NCBI RefSeq assembly: GCF_007744515.1
Contig: NZ_CP036268.1
Span: 3,518,712 to 3,582,711 of the forward strand
Origin: Stratiformator vulcanicus
GTDB lineage: Bacteria; Planctomycetota; Planctomycetia; Planctomycetales; Planctomycetaceae
DNA length: 64,000 bases
Direction: 5' to 3'
A program made the translations under genes and the position numbers. Below, in pieces: positions 9,087 to 20,422 of this stretch. Below the pieces are notes generated by a model. The model was not told the origin of the DNA. It saw only the letters and a list, made by a program, of their open reading frames with translations, and made no database searches. Numbering within the stretch: the stretch's first letter is position 1; the number at the start of each line of letters is the position of its first letter.

Positions 9087-9710
9087 TTAAATTTGCCAGT
9101 GACCGGGCGGGTCCGCCGATTCCACTTCAATCAAAGGCCGATCACTTCCTGCGGTCAGTCGCCATGTCAGCGGCACCGATTCGGTCGTGATCGCATCCCC
9201 GTTCACCTTTGCAATGCCGACCGATGACATCACCGGCGAGCCGTCATTGCGATATAATTCCAGTTGCCACGGATCACGATCGACAATTAAGACCTCTCGC
9301 GTGCCAACGGCCGTGTAGAATCTTAATTTATCACGACTTCTATCGCCGGGGCTGACGATCTCAATGGCGAGATCAGGCCCACCCTGCCAGTGGGTGCCGC
9401 GGTCGATCGCGGGATTGCCCTTTAAATAAACGGCGATGTCGGGGCATCGGTGATTCTCTTTCCAGTCGGCGGCGCGATCGCTGACGTTACAGCCAGGAAA
9501 AGTCGTCCCGCGCATCGCTTCGTCCGAGGCGAAATGGAGTGGCCTCAACAAATGCGTGATCAGTTCCTGATGCTGGTTGTCGCGTGACGGCATCACGATG
9601 TAGAGACCGTCCCAGACTTCGTCCGGGCGATCGACTCCTCGCTCTTGGCGATCGGTGACCAGCTTTTCGGAGAAAAATTCATCGAGAACCAGGACAGGCA
9701 TCACAGACAC
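9087..9710 (-). CDS. Uma2 family (DUF820) endonuclease-like protein
   Basis: A 207-residue protein with the Uma2/DUF820 fold of the PD-(D/E)XK superfamily. The motif order fits: a VWDGLYIVMP segment near residue 35, HQELITHL, CPDIAVYL with the catalytic-type Asp, then DLAIEIVSPGDRSRDK with Glu and Lys, and YTAVGTREVLIVD. The length (about 200) is typical. These genes occur in many scattered copies in planctomycetes and cyanobacteria, and their biological role is unclear. It lies 21 bp after the TIR gene. Co-transcription with the TIR pair is possible, but the family is so common that I would not draw a functional link. Confidence 0.88.
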   Translation of the reverse strand: MSVMPVLVLDEFFSEKLVTDRQERGVDRPDEVWDGLYIVMPSRDNQHQELITHLLRPLHFASDEAMRGTTFPGCNVSDRAADWKENHRCPDIAVYLKGNPAIDRGTHWQGGPDLAIEIVSPGDRSRDKLRFYTAVGTREVLIVDRDPWQLELYRNDGSPVMSSVGIAKVNGDAITTESVPLTWRLTAGSDRPLIEVESADPPGHWQI

Positions 9711-9731
9711 TCAAACGTAAGCAAATCGGGG

Positions 9732-10334
9732 TCAAGGGAACTGACAGCGCAAACGTGCTTCAAGACCCGGACTCCCTTGCACGAAAATATTCAAGGCCGG
9801 ATCATTCTTCAATCGCTGCAGAGCCGGGTTTGAATGATTGGCTTGGCCGTCTAGGAAACTTTCGATACGGTCAGCCGACCAAGCTACGAAGTCCGTTTCC
9901 GGAGCGAAGACAGCAGTCGCATTCGTAACATTTAATAAGTTATGCCACGGAGTCCCAGTAATTCGCGGGTCGTACGCGGGAAGGAAGAATAGACCGAGTT
10001 CAACGTGCTGCGTCGCGGCGCCGCCGATCCATAGTGTTGTTGATAACGCTTCGCCATACGCCCGCTCCACAAGTTGCCAACCACGATGCGGAACCCGATT
10101 TAGTGACGCCTCGGTAATCAAGTACACAACCATCCGACATTCACAAATCTTGAGCTTCAAGGCTTCAAATGGGCTTCCTGCCGCAAGCGGATAATCGCGT
10201 CGGTCAAACCATGGGATCACATTCCGTGACCGTAGCTCTTCATCAAGTTCTTCGACTAACCAGCTCTTATCTTCGGAGTCATGTGAGAGAAATACGTCGA
10301 AATAGCATCTCGGATAAGTTGGTATTGTGAACAC
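9732..10334 (-). CDS. TIR-domain protein, candidate NADase effector
   Basis: A protein of 200 residues. Residues 10-110 form a TIR domain: YFDVFLSHDSEDKSWL at the first strand and loop, a VIPWFDRRDYPLAAGSP segment, a CRMVVYLITEASL strand, and then the WxxxE helix (W86 to E90) that carries the catalytic Glu in NAD-cleaving TIR proteins. The last 90 residues (rich in Asn, Trp and aromatic residues) match nothing I recognise. The gene starts 9 bp after a small winged-helix gene on the same strand. Bacterial TIR proteins commonly deplete NAD or make signal nucleotides in anti-phage defence. That role is inferred here. Confidence 0.85.
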   Translation of the reverse strand: MFTIPTYPRCYFDVFLSHDSEDKSWLVEELDEELRSRNVIPWFDRRDYPLAAGSPFEALKLKICECRMVVYLITEASLNRVPHRGWQLVERAYGEALSTTLWIGGAATQHVELGLFFLPAYDPRITGTPWHNLLNVTNATAVFAPETDFVAWSADRIESFLDGQANHSNPALQRLKNDPALNIFVQGSPGLEARLRCQFP

Positions 10335-10343
10335 GCGGCCAAC

Positions 10344-10667
10344 CTATTGACTCGGAGGGGGCGACAGCATGGGAACAAGATCGGTTGGAGCAAGTGAACC
10401 CGTAATACACGCGATAACTTCTTCTCCAACACCAGTAGGATGGAGAAAAACGCCGTGTTTGATTTCTGCTAGACCGACATCAACAAGCCGAACGCCTGCG
10501 GCTTGTATTTCACCGAACCCATATTTCTCGGTTAAATCGGCTGCGATCGTCTGAAACGCCAGCCCATGGCCCATTCGGCGATTCGGGTCAATCCGTGAAA
10601 ACGACCGAAGGATATCTTTGTAGATAGGTGGAAGTTCATCCGCATATTGCTTAAGTGAATCATTCAT
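10344..10667 (-). CDS. small winged-helix-like protein paired with TIR
   Basis: A 107-residue protein with no signal peptide. The pattern YADELPPIYKDILRSF, then an AFQTIAADLTEKYG helix, GEIQAAGVRLVDVGLAEIK and FLHPTGVGEEVIACI reads as a winged helix-turn-helix: helix, helix, recognition-like helix, then a strand-turn wing. I cannot name a family. It sits 24 bp after acnA and 9 bp before the TIR gene, so co-transcription is likely. It could sense the trigger or regulate and hold the TIR effector. The last ten residues are Pro-rich. Confidence 0.65.
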   Translation of the reverse strand: MNDSLKQYADELPPIYKDILRSFSRIDPNRRMGHGLAFQTIAADLTEKYGFGEIQAAGVRLVDVGLAEIKHGVFLHPTGVGEEVIACITGSLAPTDLVPMLSPPPSQ

Positions 10668-10691
10668 CGAATTGTCTCCAAATTAAGAGAA

Positions 10692-13454
<2,763 letters not shown>

Positions 13455-13590
13455 CGATCGATAATCCTGCTGAATTCCGACACCACCCGCAGAGCAGCCG
13501 GGGCGGTGCGTTGATGTAACTCATCCGACGTGAGGATGTTACACGCCGGGAAGCCGGAATTACAGCAGGGAATGTCACCTTGAGCGGTGA

Positions 13591-13689
13591 CGAGAAGCGA
13601 GAAGCGAGAAATATCGAGCGAAAAGTGATTGACCGCGACAGCAGACGGAAAAAGCCCCGTTTTGCCCACTTCGCGCTTCTCGCTTCTCG
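13591..13689. repeat. 16-bp inverted repeat built of GAGAAGC heptamers
   Basis: CGAGAAGCGAGAAGCG at 13591-13606 is the exact reverse complement of 13674-13689. Each arm is itself a 7-bp repeat (GAGAAGC). It lies immediately downstream of the lolD stop and upstream of acnA. It could serve as a transcript end, but the 67-base spacer makes a classic intrinsic terminator unlikely. Confidence 0.6.
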
Positions 13690-13695
13690 GCTTTC

Positions 13696-14421
13696 TTACG
13701 CCGCGGCGCGCGTCGTTTCAAGCCGTCCTTCGAACAGGCGGACGGTGCGATGGGCCCGTGCGGCGATCGATTCGTCGTGCGTGACCATCACCACGGTCAA
13801 TCGCTCATCAGCATTGAGGCTTTCGAGCAGCGACATGATCTCGTCGCCGGAACTGCGGTCAAGGTTTCCGGTCGGTTCATCGGCGAGCAAAATCTGCGGA
13901 TGCCCGATCAAGGCCCGCGCAATGGCGGCCCGCTGCATTTCCCCGCCCGAAAGTTCTTTGGGCCGGTGCTTAAGCCGATGCGTCAGGCCGACGCGTTCGA
14001 GAATGGAATGGGCTTCCTCGCGATATTGACCGCGATTCTTCAAGTAAGCGAAGAACCCGTCGCGGATCATCATGGGGGTCAGCACGTTCTCCAGCAGCGT
14101 CAGCTCGGGCAGCAGGTGATAGAACTGAAAAATGAACCCGAACACGCGATTTCGAATCTGATCGCGCGACCGTTCCGGCAGGTCATCGATTCGCTGTCCT
14201 TCAAGCAGTACCTCGCCGACATCGGGCGTATCGAGCAATCCGATCAGATGGAGCAGGGTGCTTTTGCCCGATCCCGACTGCCCGACGATGGAAAGCAACT
14301 CGCCGCGATGGACCGAAAGATTAACCCCTTTAAGCACCGGAACTTTGTGCTCCCCTTTGCGGTAAGTTTTTTCGAGCGCGACCGCGTCGATCTGCAAGGG
14401 TTGCGGTTTTGGCGACTTCAT
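13696..14421 (-). CDS. lolD: LolD-type ABC transporter ATP-binding protein
   Basis: A 241-residue ABC ATPase of the LolD/MacB class. It shows GQSGSGKST (Walker A), LSGGEMQR (signature), ILLADEPTGNLD (Walker B), and the family's EKTYRKGEHKVPVLKG opening. It powers the neighbouring LolC/E-like permease, which by family knowledge extracts lipoproteins from the inner membrane. The frame is open to 14487; I chose the ATG at 14421, and 14487 remains possible. The permease gene lies directly upstream in the same direction, so the two form an operon. Confidence 0.92.
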   Translation of the reverse strand: MKSPKPQPLQIDAVALEKTYRKGEHKVPVLKGVNLSVHRGELLSIVGQSGSGKSTLLHLIGLLDTPDVGEVLLEGQRIDDLPERSRDQIRNRVFGFIFQFYHLLPELTLLENVLTPMMIRDGFFAYLKNRGQYREEAHSILERVGLTHRLKHRPKELSGGEMQRAAIARALIGHPQILLADEPTGNLDRSSGDEIMSLLESLNADERLTVVMVTHDESIAARAHRTVRLFEGRLETTRAAA

Positions 14422-14540
14422 CGGACGAACATCCGACTTGGGCGATGCTGGGGCGATGGCAGTCGTCATGGCGACTCGGAATGACATGGAGTGAAGGGAG
14501 CGGGAATCAGCAGGCCGACGGCTGCGGCGCGCCGTGTGAA

Positions 14541-16289
14541 TTATTCGTAACGCAGGGCTTCGACCGGCTTAAGAGCCGCGGCCCGTCGGGCCGGTAATAT
14601 ACTGGCCAGAACCGCGATCGAGATGGCCCCCACGGAAACCCAGAAGACCATAATCGGACTGACGTGCGTGGGAATCTCCGGGAAGTAGTAAATCGTTTCG
14701 GGAAAGACGTCCCGGCCGGTGACTAACGTGATGAGGTCCGATATTTCGTTGATGTAATAAACGAACAGAAGGCCCAATCCGGTCCCGACCCCGCTTCCGA
14801 CCAACCCCAGGCCGAGGCCGTAGGAAAGGAAGATCGACATGATTCCGTGAGCGTTGGCTCCCAGTGCTTTGAGGATGCCGATGTCACGCGTCTTCTCCAC
14901 GACGATCATGTAGAAGATCGCGAGAATCCCGAAGCCGGCAACCGCGATGATCAGAAACAGCAAGATGTTCAGGATCATCGACTCGACCTCGACGGCGGCG
15001 AGCAACGGACCCTGTTTTTGCTCCCAGGTGCGGACGTTGTACACCCCGGGCGGGAACATCGACTTCAGGCGGCGGACGACTTCGTCCGCTTTGTCGAAGT
15101 CTTTGAGCTTGATTTGCAGGGCCGTGACCGAGCCTTTGCCGGTTTGCGGATCGATCATGCCGCGGACTTTTTGGAGCTGCTCCAGATTGCAGAATACAAG
15201 ATTCGAGTCGTACTCGCTCATGCCGCTTTTGAAGACATCGACGATCGTCGCGTTGAAGCTGCACGCCGTCGGAGACCGTGATGCCGTGGCCGACGTGAAT
15301 TGGACGTCATCACCGGGCCGCCGCATCAGCATTGTCTTCATCTTGCCGGTCTCGCGATCCTCGTAAGGATAGCTGATCAACTGCTGCCCGATGTAGCAGC
15401 GACCGTCGAGCGGCACTGAAAAATCGATCGGCTCGAACGGCTTGACCACGTCGACAAATTCGGGCGGAAGGGTCGACGGGTCGGTTTCGCCGAAACCGTC
15501 GAAGTCAGGACTTCCGCCATCCGCCACGGCTGATGGTTCCGTACCGCCCGGCTGTTGGGCGCCGACCGGCAAAATCAGTCCCGGTCGCGAGTCTTCCGGC
15601 TCAGTACTGTTTGTTCCGACTTCAAGTTGATCGTTGTTGCGGGACGCATCAGCTTGCGAACCGCTTGATCCGTCTTTGAACGGATCGGTCTTGAAAGGAT
15701 CGGCAACGCCGGTTGCGACTTGCTGCGGCCCGGCGGTACCGCCGTGATACTTTCGGTTTTCGAACCAAGCCTGCTTCTCGGCCTTTGATTTGCGATAGTC
15801 GATCGCTTCGTCGGTCAGCTCCCATCCGGGCGGCTCGCTGCGATCACGCAGGGCCTGTTTCACGACGATGTCGTCTTCGATGACCGGATTGTAACTGGCA
15901 AGGTAGTCGACAAGCGGCCCGACGGTCGCTTTTTCCTCCGGCTTGATCCCGATCAACGTCACCGGTTGAGCAACGCTCTGCCCGGCGTAGTCGAGGTGCA
16001 TGATACCGAACACCTCGACCGTGGCAGCCATGCCGTCGATTTCGTCGCCCACGGCCTGCCGGGCCATGTCGAACAGCACCTCCGAATCCGGGGCGCCGTC
16101 CATCGCGCGTGATTCGACGATCACATCGGCCAGTAGTCCGTGGATGCGGTCGCGCATCTGCGTGCTGAACCCGGCCATCACGCTGTTGACCACGATCATG
16201 GTTGCGACGCCGAGCGTCACACTGATGATGCTCGCCAGCGCGATATACCGCGTCCGGAGATACCGCGTGCAAAGAAGTAGCTTGTACAT
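14541..16289 (-). CDS. LolC/LolE-type ABC permease with extra periplasmic insertion
   Basis: A 582-residue FtsX/MacB-like permease. The N-terminal helix (IISVTLGVATMIVVNSVMAG) is followed by a large periplasmic MacB-PCD region. Three C-terminal helices (about 445-580) contain LKALGANAHGIMSIFL, a conserved cytoplasmic coupling segment, and the tail ends ALKPVEALRYE. It is longer than typical LolC/E (about 400), owing to a Pro/Gly/Asp/Ser-rich insertion at roughly residues 170-290. A single permease gene is present here, so a homodimer is likely. It acts with the LolD protein encoded just downstream. Confidence 0.92.
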   Translation of the reverse strand: MYKLLLCTRYLRTRYIALASIISVTLGVATMIVVNSVMAGFSTQMRDRIHGLLADVIVESRAMDGAPDSEVLFDMARQAVGDEIDGMAATVEVFGIMHLDYAGQSVAQPVTLIGIKPEEKATVGPLVDYLASYNPVIEDDIVVKQALRDRSEPPGWELTDEAIDYRKSKAEKQAWFENRKYHGGTAGPQQVATGVADPFKTDPFKDGSSGSQADASRNNDQLEVGTNSTEPEDSRPGLILPVGAQQPGGTEPSAVADGGSPDFDGFGETDPSTLPPEFVDVVKPFEPIDFSVPLDGRCYIGQQLISYPYEDRETGKMKTMLMRRPGDDVQFTSATASRSPTACSFNATIVDVFKSGMSEYDSNLVFCNLEQLQKVRGMIDPQTGKGSVTALQIKLKDFDKADEVVRRLKSMFPPGVYNVRTWEQKQGPLLAAVEVESMILNILLFLIIAVAGFGILAIFYMIVVEKTRDIGILKALGANAHGIMSIFLSYGLGLGLVGSGVGTGLGLLFVYYINEISDLITLVTGRDVFPETIYYFPEIPTHVSPIMVFWVSVGAISIAVLASILPARRAAALKPVEALRYE

Positions 16290-16455
16290 GGCAATCCGTT
16301 GCCTAACCGTTGCCTAATTTATGCTATCGGCTGTCAGCCATCAGCATTCTGCGACGCCATCCGCAGGGGGAGTAGATGGGTTGTAAACATTGCCAATGAT
16401 CTTGTCACCCCCCGATTTTTCTGGAGTGGCACAGGGGCCAAAATTCGCAATTCGG

Positions 16456-16806
16456 TCAGCCGGAAGTGATCGAAGCATTCACCCGCCGGTAAACCTCGAA
16501 ATCGGCTGGCTCGACCGCGATCGCCTTCAAACCGATCGAATCCAAATGCCCGAGAGCCGATCGGATGGCAATATCGGTCGTATCCGCCTCTCGATCGAAG
16601 TCGACCCGAAGTTCTCCGCAGTGAAGCCGCACCGAAGCGTCGTTGGCACCGACGTGTCCCAACGCTTCGGCGGTGTCTTCGAGGAATGCGTCGATGGCCC
16701 GATCGTCGTTGGAAATATTCGTTTCGCATCGAACTGATAAATTGTGTGTCCTTGCCGGGTGTTCTGACTTACTTTCGGTGCGAACTGGCGGGCACAATAA
16801 GCTCAC
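16456..16806 (-). CDS. hypothetical protein coupled to lysS
   Basis: A possible protein of 116 residues starting at GTG 16806, which overlaps the lysS stop (TAGTG), the arrangement expected for translational coupling. Residues from about 22 onward (LSVRCETNISNDDRAIDAFLEDTAEALG...) have a plausible alpha/beta pattern with alternating charges, while the first 20 look irregular. A shorter form starting further in is therefore possible. I recognise no family. It may belong with the added C-terminal part of lysS or simply be a host gene of unknown function. Confidence 0.5.
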   Translation of the reverse strand: MSLLCPPVRTESKSEHPARTHNLSVRCETNISNDDRAIDAFLEDTAEALGHVGANDASVRLHCGELRVDFDREADTTDIAIRSALGHLDSIGLKAIAVEPADFEVYRRVNASITSG

Positions 16807-19085
16807 TAATGTTTAGGTTGCGATTTTTGTTCTATCCAACGTTTCGCGACACCGTAAATGAAACTCGCCGCTGACTTTTGAGACATAGGATTTTCCGGTG
16901 GATCGTGGCGTGTACCGCCATGCCGAGAATCATCTCCAGAAGCAGAAGTATTTGCGGTCTGCTTGAATCGCCGAACCTGATCCTTACCGGCGAAGCTCTC
17001 AACAGCGTTCCAGTCTCCCAAGTCTTCTCTAATGACTTCCAAGATACGATAACCGTTTACGAAGTCTATGTCTTTCTGAACGATTAAACGGCACACCTTC
17101 GTAACCAAATCTGACTCGTCGAGGCGAGCCAGATGATCAGCGATGCGATCCGCCGGTGACTCACGATAAACAACTTGACCGCTGCTATCAGTAAGAGTCC
17201 GCACGCCATCTGCCGAAACGGTATCGACTGAACCATCACCGCTGTTAATGATTGTGACCACAGCACTCGCATTGAGTTCGATTTTGATTGGCGCAACTCG
17301 CATGAAGACGCTACATGTACCGTCTTTTCTAAATTCGAAGGCCCCAGCATCTTTGATCCGTAGCACCTTTCCGGTAATCAGTTTTGACAATGCGCAAAGC
17401 CGCAAAATGAATTCGTTTGCAAACTGATCGACCTCACCGACTGTGTTGAACGCCGCAAACTTTTTGTGATCGAGATAAGCACGGCCACTATTATCTGTCC
17501 GGATTTTCCAATCGTGCTGATTGAAGGTGTGCGATACAAATTCAATCGTTTCGTCATCAGCCACAATTTCCATCAGCCATTGCGAAAATTCAGGTTTTGG
17601 TGCACGCGACTGTGGTGCTTCCGGCCGCAACGTCGGGAACAAAATCACATCCCGGATGCTGCGGGTGTCGGTCAATAACATCACGAGCCGGTCGATGCCG
17701 ATGCCGAGGCCGCCGGCGGGGGGCATGCCGATTTTGAGGGCCTGCAGGAACTCGCGGTCCATCTTGGCCATCGAGTCTTCTTCCGCCTGACCGTCGAGCT
17801 GCTGCGTGAAGAGTTCCTCCTGCAGCAGGGGGTCGTTCAGTTCGGTGTAGGCGTTGGCCAGTTCCATGCCGTGAACGAACAGCTCGAACCGCTCCGCAAT
17901 ACTGGGGTCATTCTGCTTCCGCTTGGTCAGCGGGCAGATCGACGCCGGGTAGTCCTTCACGAAGATCGGCCCGACGAGATTGTCCTCGACCGTCGCTTCG
18001 AACACATCACTCACGATCACGTCGGGGTGCCGACCCGCCGTCTCGATCCCGTGTTTCTTCGCCACCGAGGCGACGCCCTCACTGTCGGACATCTCACACC
18101 CGGCATACTCTTTAAACAATTCCCCATAAGTCTTCCGCTCGAACGGCGGGGTGAAGTCGATCTCCCCACCATCCCACGGCAACACCGGTCTCTCGGGATC
18201 GTCGGCCACCACCTTTGCGGCTTCGACAATCAAAGACTCGGTGAGGTCCATCATGGTCTCGTAGTCGCCGTAGGCCTGGTAAATCTCCGTCATGGTGAAT
18301 TCGGGATTGTGCGTTTGATCGATGCCTTCGTTGCGGAAAACCCGACCGATTTCGTAGACCTTCTCGATCCCCCCGACCATCAGCCGCTTCAGGTGCAGCT
18401 CCAGCGCGATGCGGAGGAACAGGTCGATGTCGAGCGCGTTGTGATGCGTCGTGAAGGGGCGAGCCGCCGCTCCCCCGGCCACGTTGTGCAGCACTGGCGT
18501 TTCGACCTCGACAAAGCCCCGACCGGCGAGGGTCTTGCGGACGCTGGCGATGATTTTCGTCCGCTTGAGCATCCGCTCGAGCACGCCCTCGGAGTAGATC
18601 AGGTCGAGCGAGCGATGCCGCAGCAGCGTTTCGACATCCTGCAGGCCGCTGTGTTTCTCCGGCGGGGGGGCGAGCGACTTGCAGAGCATGGTTAGCGTTT
18701 CGACCTTGATCGAGACTTCGCCCGAATCGGTCCGCCACATCACGCCGTCAATTCCGATCAGGTCGCCCAGATCGGTCGCCGACATCAGCTCCCACTGCTC
18801 GACCGGGAGATCGCCTCGCGAGAACAATAGTTGGATCGTCTCGGTCGCATCTTTGAGCACATAGAACCGCAGCTTGCCCGCTTTCCGGCGACCCATCACT
18901 CGCCCGGCGACACGAACGCTGTCCCCGGCGACACCCGACTCCTCCGGGCATTGCTCGCGGACATCGGCGATCGGAATATGGCCATCGAACCGCTGCCCGA
19001 ACGGGTCGTGGCCGAGTTCGCGAATCTTGTCCATTTTATCCCGGCGGGCCTGTTCGAGGCGATCGGGCTTACCGGGAGCGGGCAT
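16806..19085 (-). CDS. lysS: lysyl-tRNA synthetase with a 270-residue C-terminal extension
   Basis: Class II aminoacyl-tRNA synthetase, charging tRNA-Lys with lysine. Residues 1-489 are a complete LysRS: the OB-fold anticodon domain, then motif 2 ([20 protein letters not shown]) and motif 3 ([13 protein letters not shown]) and the usual end ILFPTLRPE. The protein then continues for 270 more residues, which are not part of LysRS. In that tail a region ending [35 protein letters not shown] and a PPENPMS segment resembles a conserved C-terminal module I recall from stand-alone hypothetical proteins. One 60-base row of the tail (17281-17340) is 42% GC by my count against 65% in a core row (18361-18420). 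The added part looks acquired and fused. Confidence 0.95.
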   Translation of the reverse strand: MPAPGKPDRLEQARRDKMDKIRELGHDPFGQRFDGHIPIADVREQCPEESGVAGDSVRVAGRVMGRRKAGKLRFYVLKDATETIQLLFSRGDLPVEQWELMSATDLGDLIGIDGVMWRTDSGEVSIKVETLTMLCKSLAPPPEKHSGLQDVETLLRHRSLDLIYSEGVLERMLKRTKIIASVRKTLAGRGFVEVETPVLHNVAGGAAARPFTTHHNALDIDLFLRIALELHLKRLMVGGIEKVYEIGRVFRNEGIDQTHNPEFTMTEIYQAYGDYETMMDLTESLIVEAAKVVADDPERPVLPWDGGEIDFTPPFERKTYGELFKEYAGCEMSDSEGVASVAKKHGIETAGRHPDVIVSDVFEATVEDNLVGPIFVKDYPASICPLTKRKQNDPSIAERFELFVHGMELANAYTELNDPLLQEELFTQQLDGQAEEDSMAKMDREFLQALKIGMPPAGGLGIGIDRLVMLLTDTRSIRDVILFPTLRPEAPQSRAPKPEFSQWLMEIVADDETIEFVSHTFNQHDWKIRTDNSGRAYLDHKKFAAFNTVGEVDQFANEFILRLCALSKLITGKVLRIKDAGAFEFRKDGTCSVFMRVAPIKIELNASAVVTIINSGDGSVDTVSADGVRTLTDSSGQVVYRESPADRIADHLARLDESDLVTKVCRLIVQKDIDFVNGYRILEVIREDLGDWNAVESFAGKDQVRRFKQTANTSASGDDSRHGGTRHDPPENPMSQKSAASFIYGVAKRWIEQKSQPKH

Positions 19086-19273
19086 TGCGCAATGTGTCTA
19101 CGAGTCAGCCGTCTGCACATTTGGATAATGCCGAGACAGCGGGATTTACGGGCGTGGGATGATCGGGCAACGGGTGGGGGGAATCAATGGAAGGACCCGA
19201 TGTTGCAATTAAAAGCAACAGCAACTACTATTCGTTCATGGAGTACGCGACGAGATTCTGATGCGGACCAGAC

Positions 19274-19516
19274 ATGCCTTGGTACGAGTTCGTCTGGAAC
19301 GACGAGATTGTGAACCATCTTGCCGAACACGGCGTGACGCAGGACGAATTCGAGGATGTGCTGACCAACGGCGATCCGGATATGGCCGCGCAGAGTCGCT
19401 CGAGTGACCGATTGATTCAATTCGGCGAAACCGCTGAAGGACGGCGTCTCGCATGCGTTTATGAGATGATTGATGACATCACCGTCTTGCCGACGACGGC
19501 CTATGACATCGATTAA
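19274..19516 (+). CDS. BrnT-like toxin candidate
   Basis: An 80-residue protein resembling the BrnT/RelE-like ribonuclease toxins: an N-terminal FVWND segment, then HLAEHGVTQDEFEDVL (matching the KHG...F-E-A block), DRLIQFGETAEGRRLACVYEM as the central strands, and a short end TTAYDID. Several of the basic catalytic positions of BrnT are not obvious. It is followed 109 bp later by an XRE regulator on the same strand, which would fit a toxin-antitoxin pair with toxin first. I am fairly sure of the fold and less of activity. Confidence 0.7.
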   Translation: MPWYEFVWNDEIVNHLAEHGVTQDEFEDVLTNGDPDMAAQSRSSDRLIQFGETAEGRRLACVYEMIDDITVLPTTAYDID

Positions 19517-19555
19517 ACGGTTTTTCAAAGCGAACCGGTTTGGAAACAGTTTTGT

Positions 19556-19613
19556 CCGCGCGCACTAACGCGCGGCCCCATTGAAATTTGACTCCACGCG
19601 TCCTGACGCGTGG
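19556..19613. repeat. two adjacent palindromes between toxin-like and XRE genes
   Basis: CCGCGCG (19556-19562) pairs with 19569-19575 around a 6-base loop, and CCACGCGTC (19594-19602) pairs with 19605-19613 around 2 bases. The second resembles the terminator stem at 42557. They could be REP-like inserts, an operator for the XRE protein, or an attenuator between the two genes. Confidence 0.55.
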
Positions 19614-19625
19614 CCGGAGCAATCA

Positions 19626-19988
19626 ATGAAGTCGAATCCGTTGCGTCGATCAACGACTGCGGAGGAGGCCGCGCAAGCGCGTCATGCCCGTAAGTCAGCC
19701 GAGTCCGAGCGTGATCAAATTCTTAAACTCGGTCGCGAGGCCTTCGCCCAGAAAGACCGTGCAGCGACGATGGCAGGCCGCATCGGGGCGTCGCTTCGAG
19801 CAGAAAGAGAACGGCTAGGTCTCAGCCTCTCAGATGTTGCCGGCAAAACGGGGATGAGCCGGGAAGCGATCTCGAAGCTGGAAACCGGACAGCGGTCGAA
19901 TCCGACGCTGCTGACGCTACTTCGATACGCGTCGGTGTTGGGGCTCGATCTCGATATCGAATTGCGAACCCTGGTTGGGAATTCGTAG
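19626..19988 (+). CDS. XRE-family helix-turn-helix regulator (antitoxin candidate)
   Basis: A 120-residue protein. The N-terminal half is a charged helix (EEAAQARHARKSAESERDQI). The C-terminal half is a Cro/C1-type HTH: LRAERERLGLSLSDVAGKTGMSREAISKLETGQRSNPTLLTLL, followed by a short LGLDLDIEL end. The start at 19626 (MKSNPLRRST) is preferred to 19581, whose extra residues come from the palindrome region. It probably binds DNA and may autoregulate the pair with the upstream BrnT-like gene. BrnT normally pairs with BrnA, so this pairing is inferred from position only. Confidence 0.8.
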   Translation: MKSNPLRRSTTAEEAAQARHARKSAESERDQILKLGREAFAQKDRAATMAGRIGASLRAERERLGLSLSDVAGKTGMSREAISKLETGQRSNPTLLTLLRYASVLGLDLDIELRTLVGNS

Positions 19989-20031
19989 CGCCTCTTTGCT
20001 TCGGTTATCGGAGAAGCTGGTCCATCGCGCA

Positions 20032-20400
20032 TTACGCCGGGGCCGCGGCCGCGAGGCGTTCGACGGCCTCTTCGACCTTGGCAACGAATTGATCCGGGTG
20101 ATCTTGCAACTCATCCATCACGGTCGGCGCGGCGAAGATCGCCTCAAACGGCTGATCGGCCGCACTTCGCCGGACCATGTACTCGGCAAATTCCTTCTGC
20201 TCGTAGAGCCGGTCTTCGTTCGTCGTGTCCCCATCGAGGATCAGCAGAACGGGAGAGTATTCGCGGGAAATAATGTAGATGGAGGCGCCGAGCCCGCTAG
20301 TCAAATCGTGCCCGATGACGAGTTTATATTCGGCCGCTCCAGCCCACGCACTTTCCAGTGCTTGTAGCTGAGTCTTGCCTTGCAGAACTACGTAGACCAT
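20032..20400 (-). CDS. TOPRIM-like small protein paired with a nuclease
   Basis: A 122-residue protein. The opening VYVVLQGKTQLQALESA (residues 2-18) has the shape of a TOPRIM first strand and Gly loop, with Gln at position 7 where the catalytic Glu is usual. SPVLLILDGDTTNED at 49-63 supplies the DxD motif (D56, D58). PFEAIFAAPTVMDEL later resembles the Pro-Glu region of stand-alone TOPRIM proteins. I used the ATG at 20400; an upstream GTG at 20415 is also in frame. It starts 22 bp after the nuclease gene on the same strand, so the two are likely one operon. The assignment is by motif only. Confidence 0.55.
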   Translation of the reverse strand: MVYVVLQGKTQLQALESAWAGAAEYKLVIGHDLTSGLGASIYIISREYSPVLLILDGDTTNEDRLYEQKEFAEYMVRRSAADQPFEAIFAAPTVMDELQDHPDQFVAKVEEAVERLAAAAPA

Positions 20401-20422
20401 GTCGAAACCCGCCACCGAAGGT

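Noticed and set aside
9087-10667. Uma2 gene as third member of the wHTH-TIR module
   Set aside because: Uma2 genes are scattered and very common in such genomes, so adjacency alone is weak evidence.
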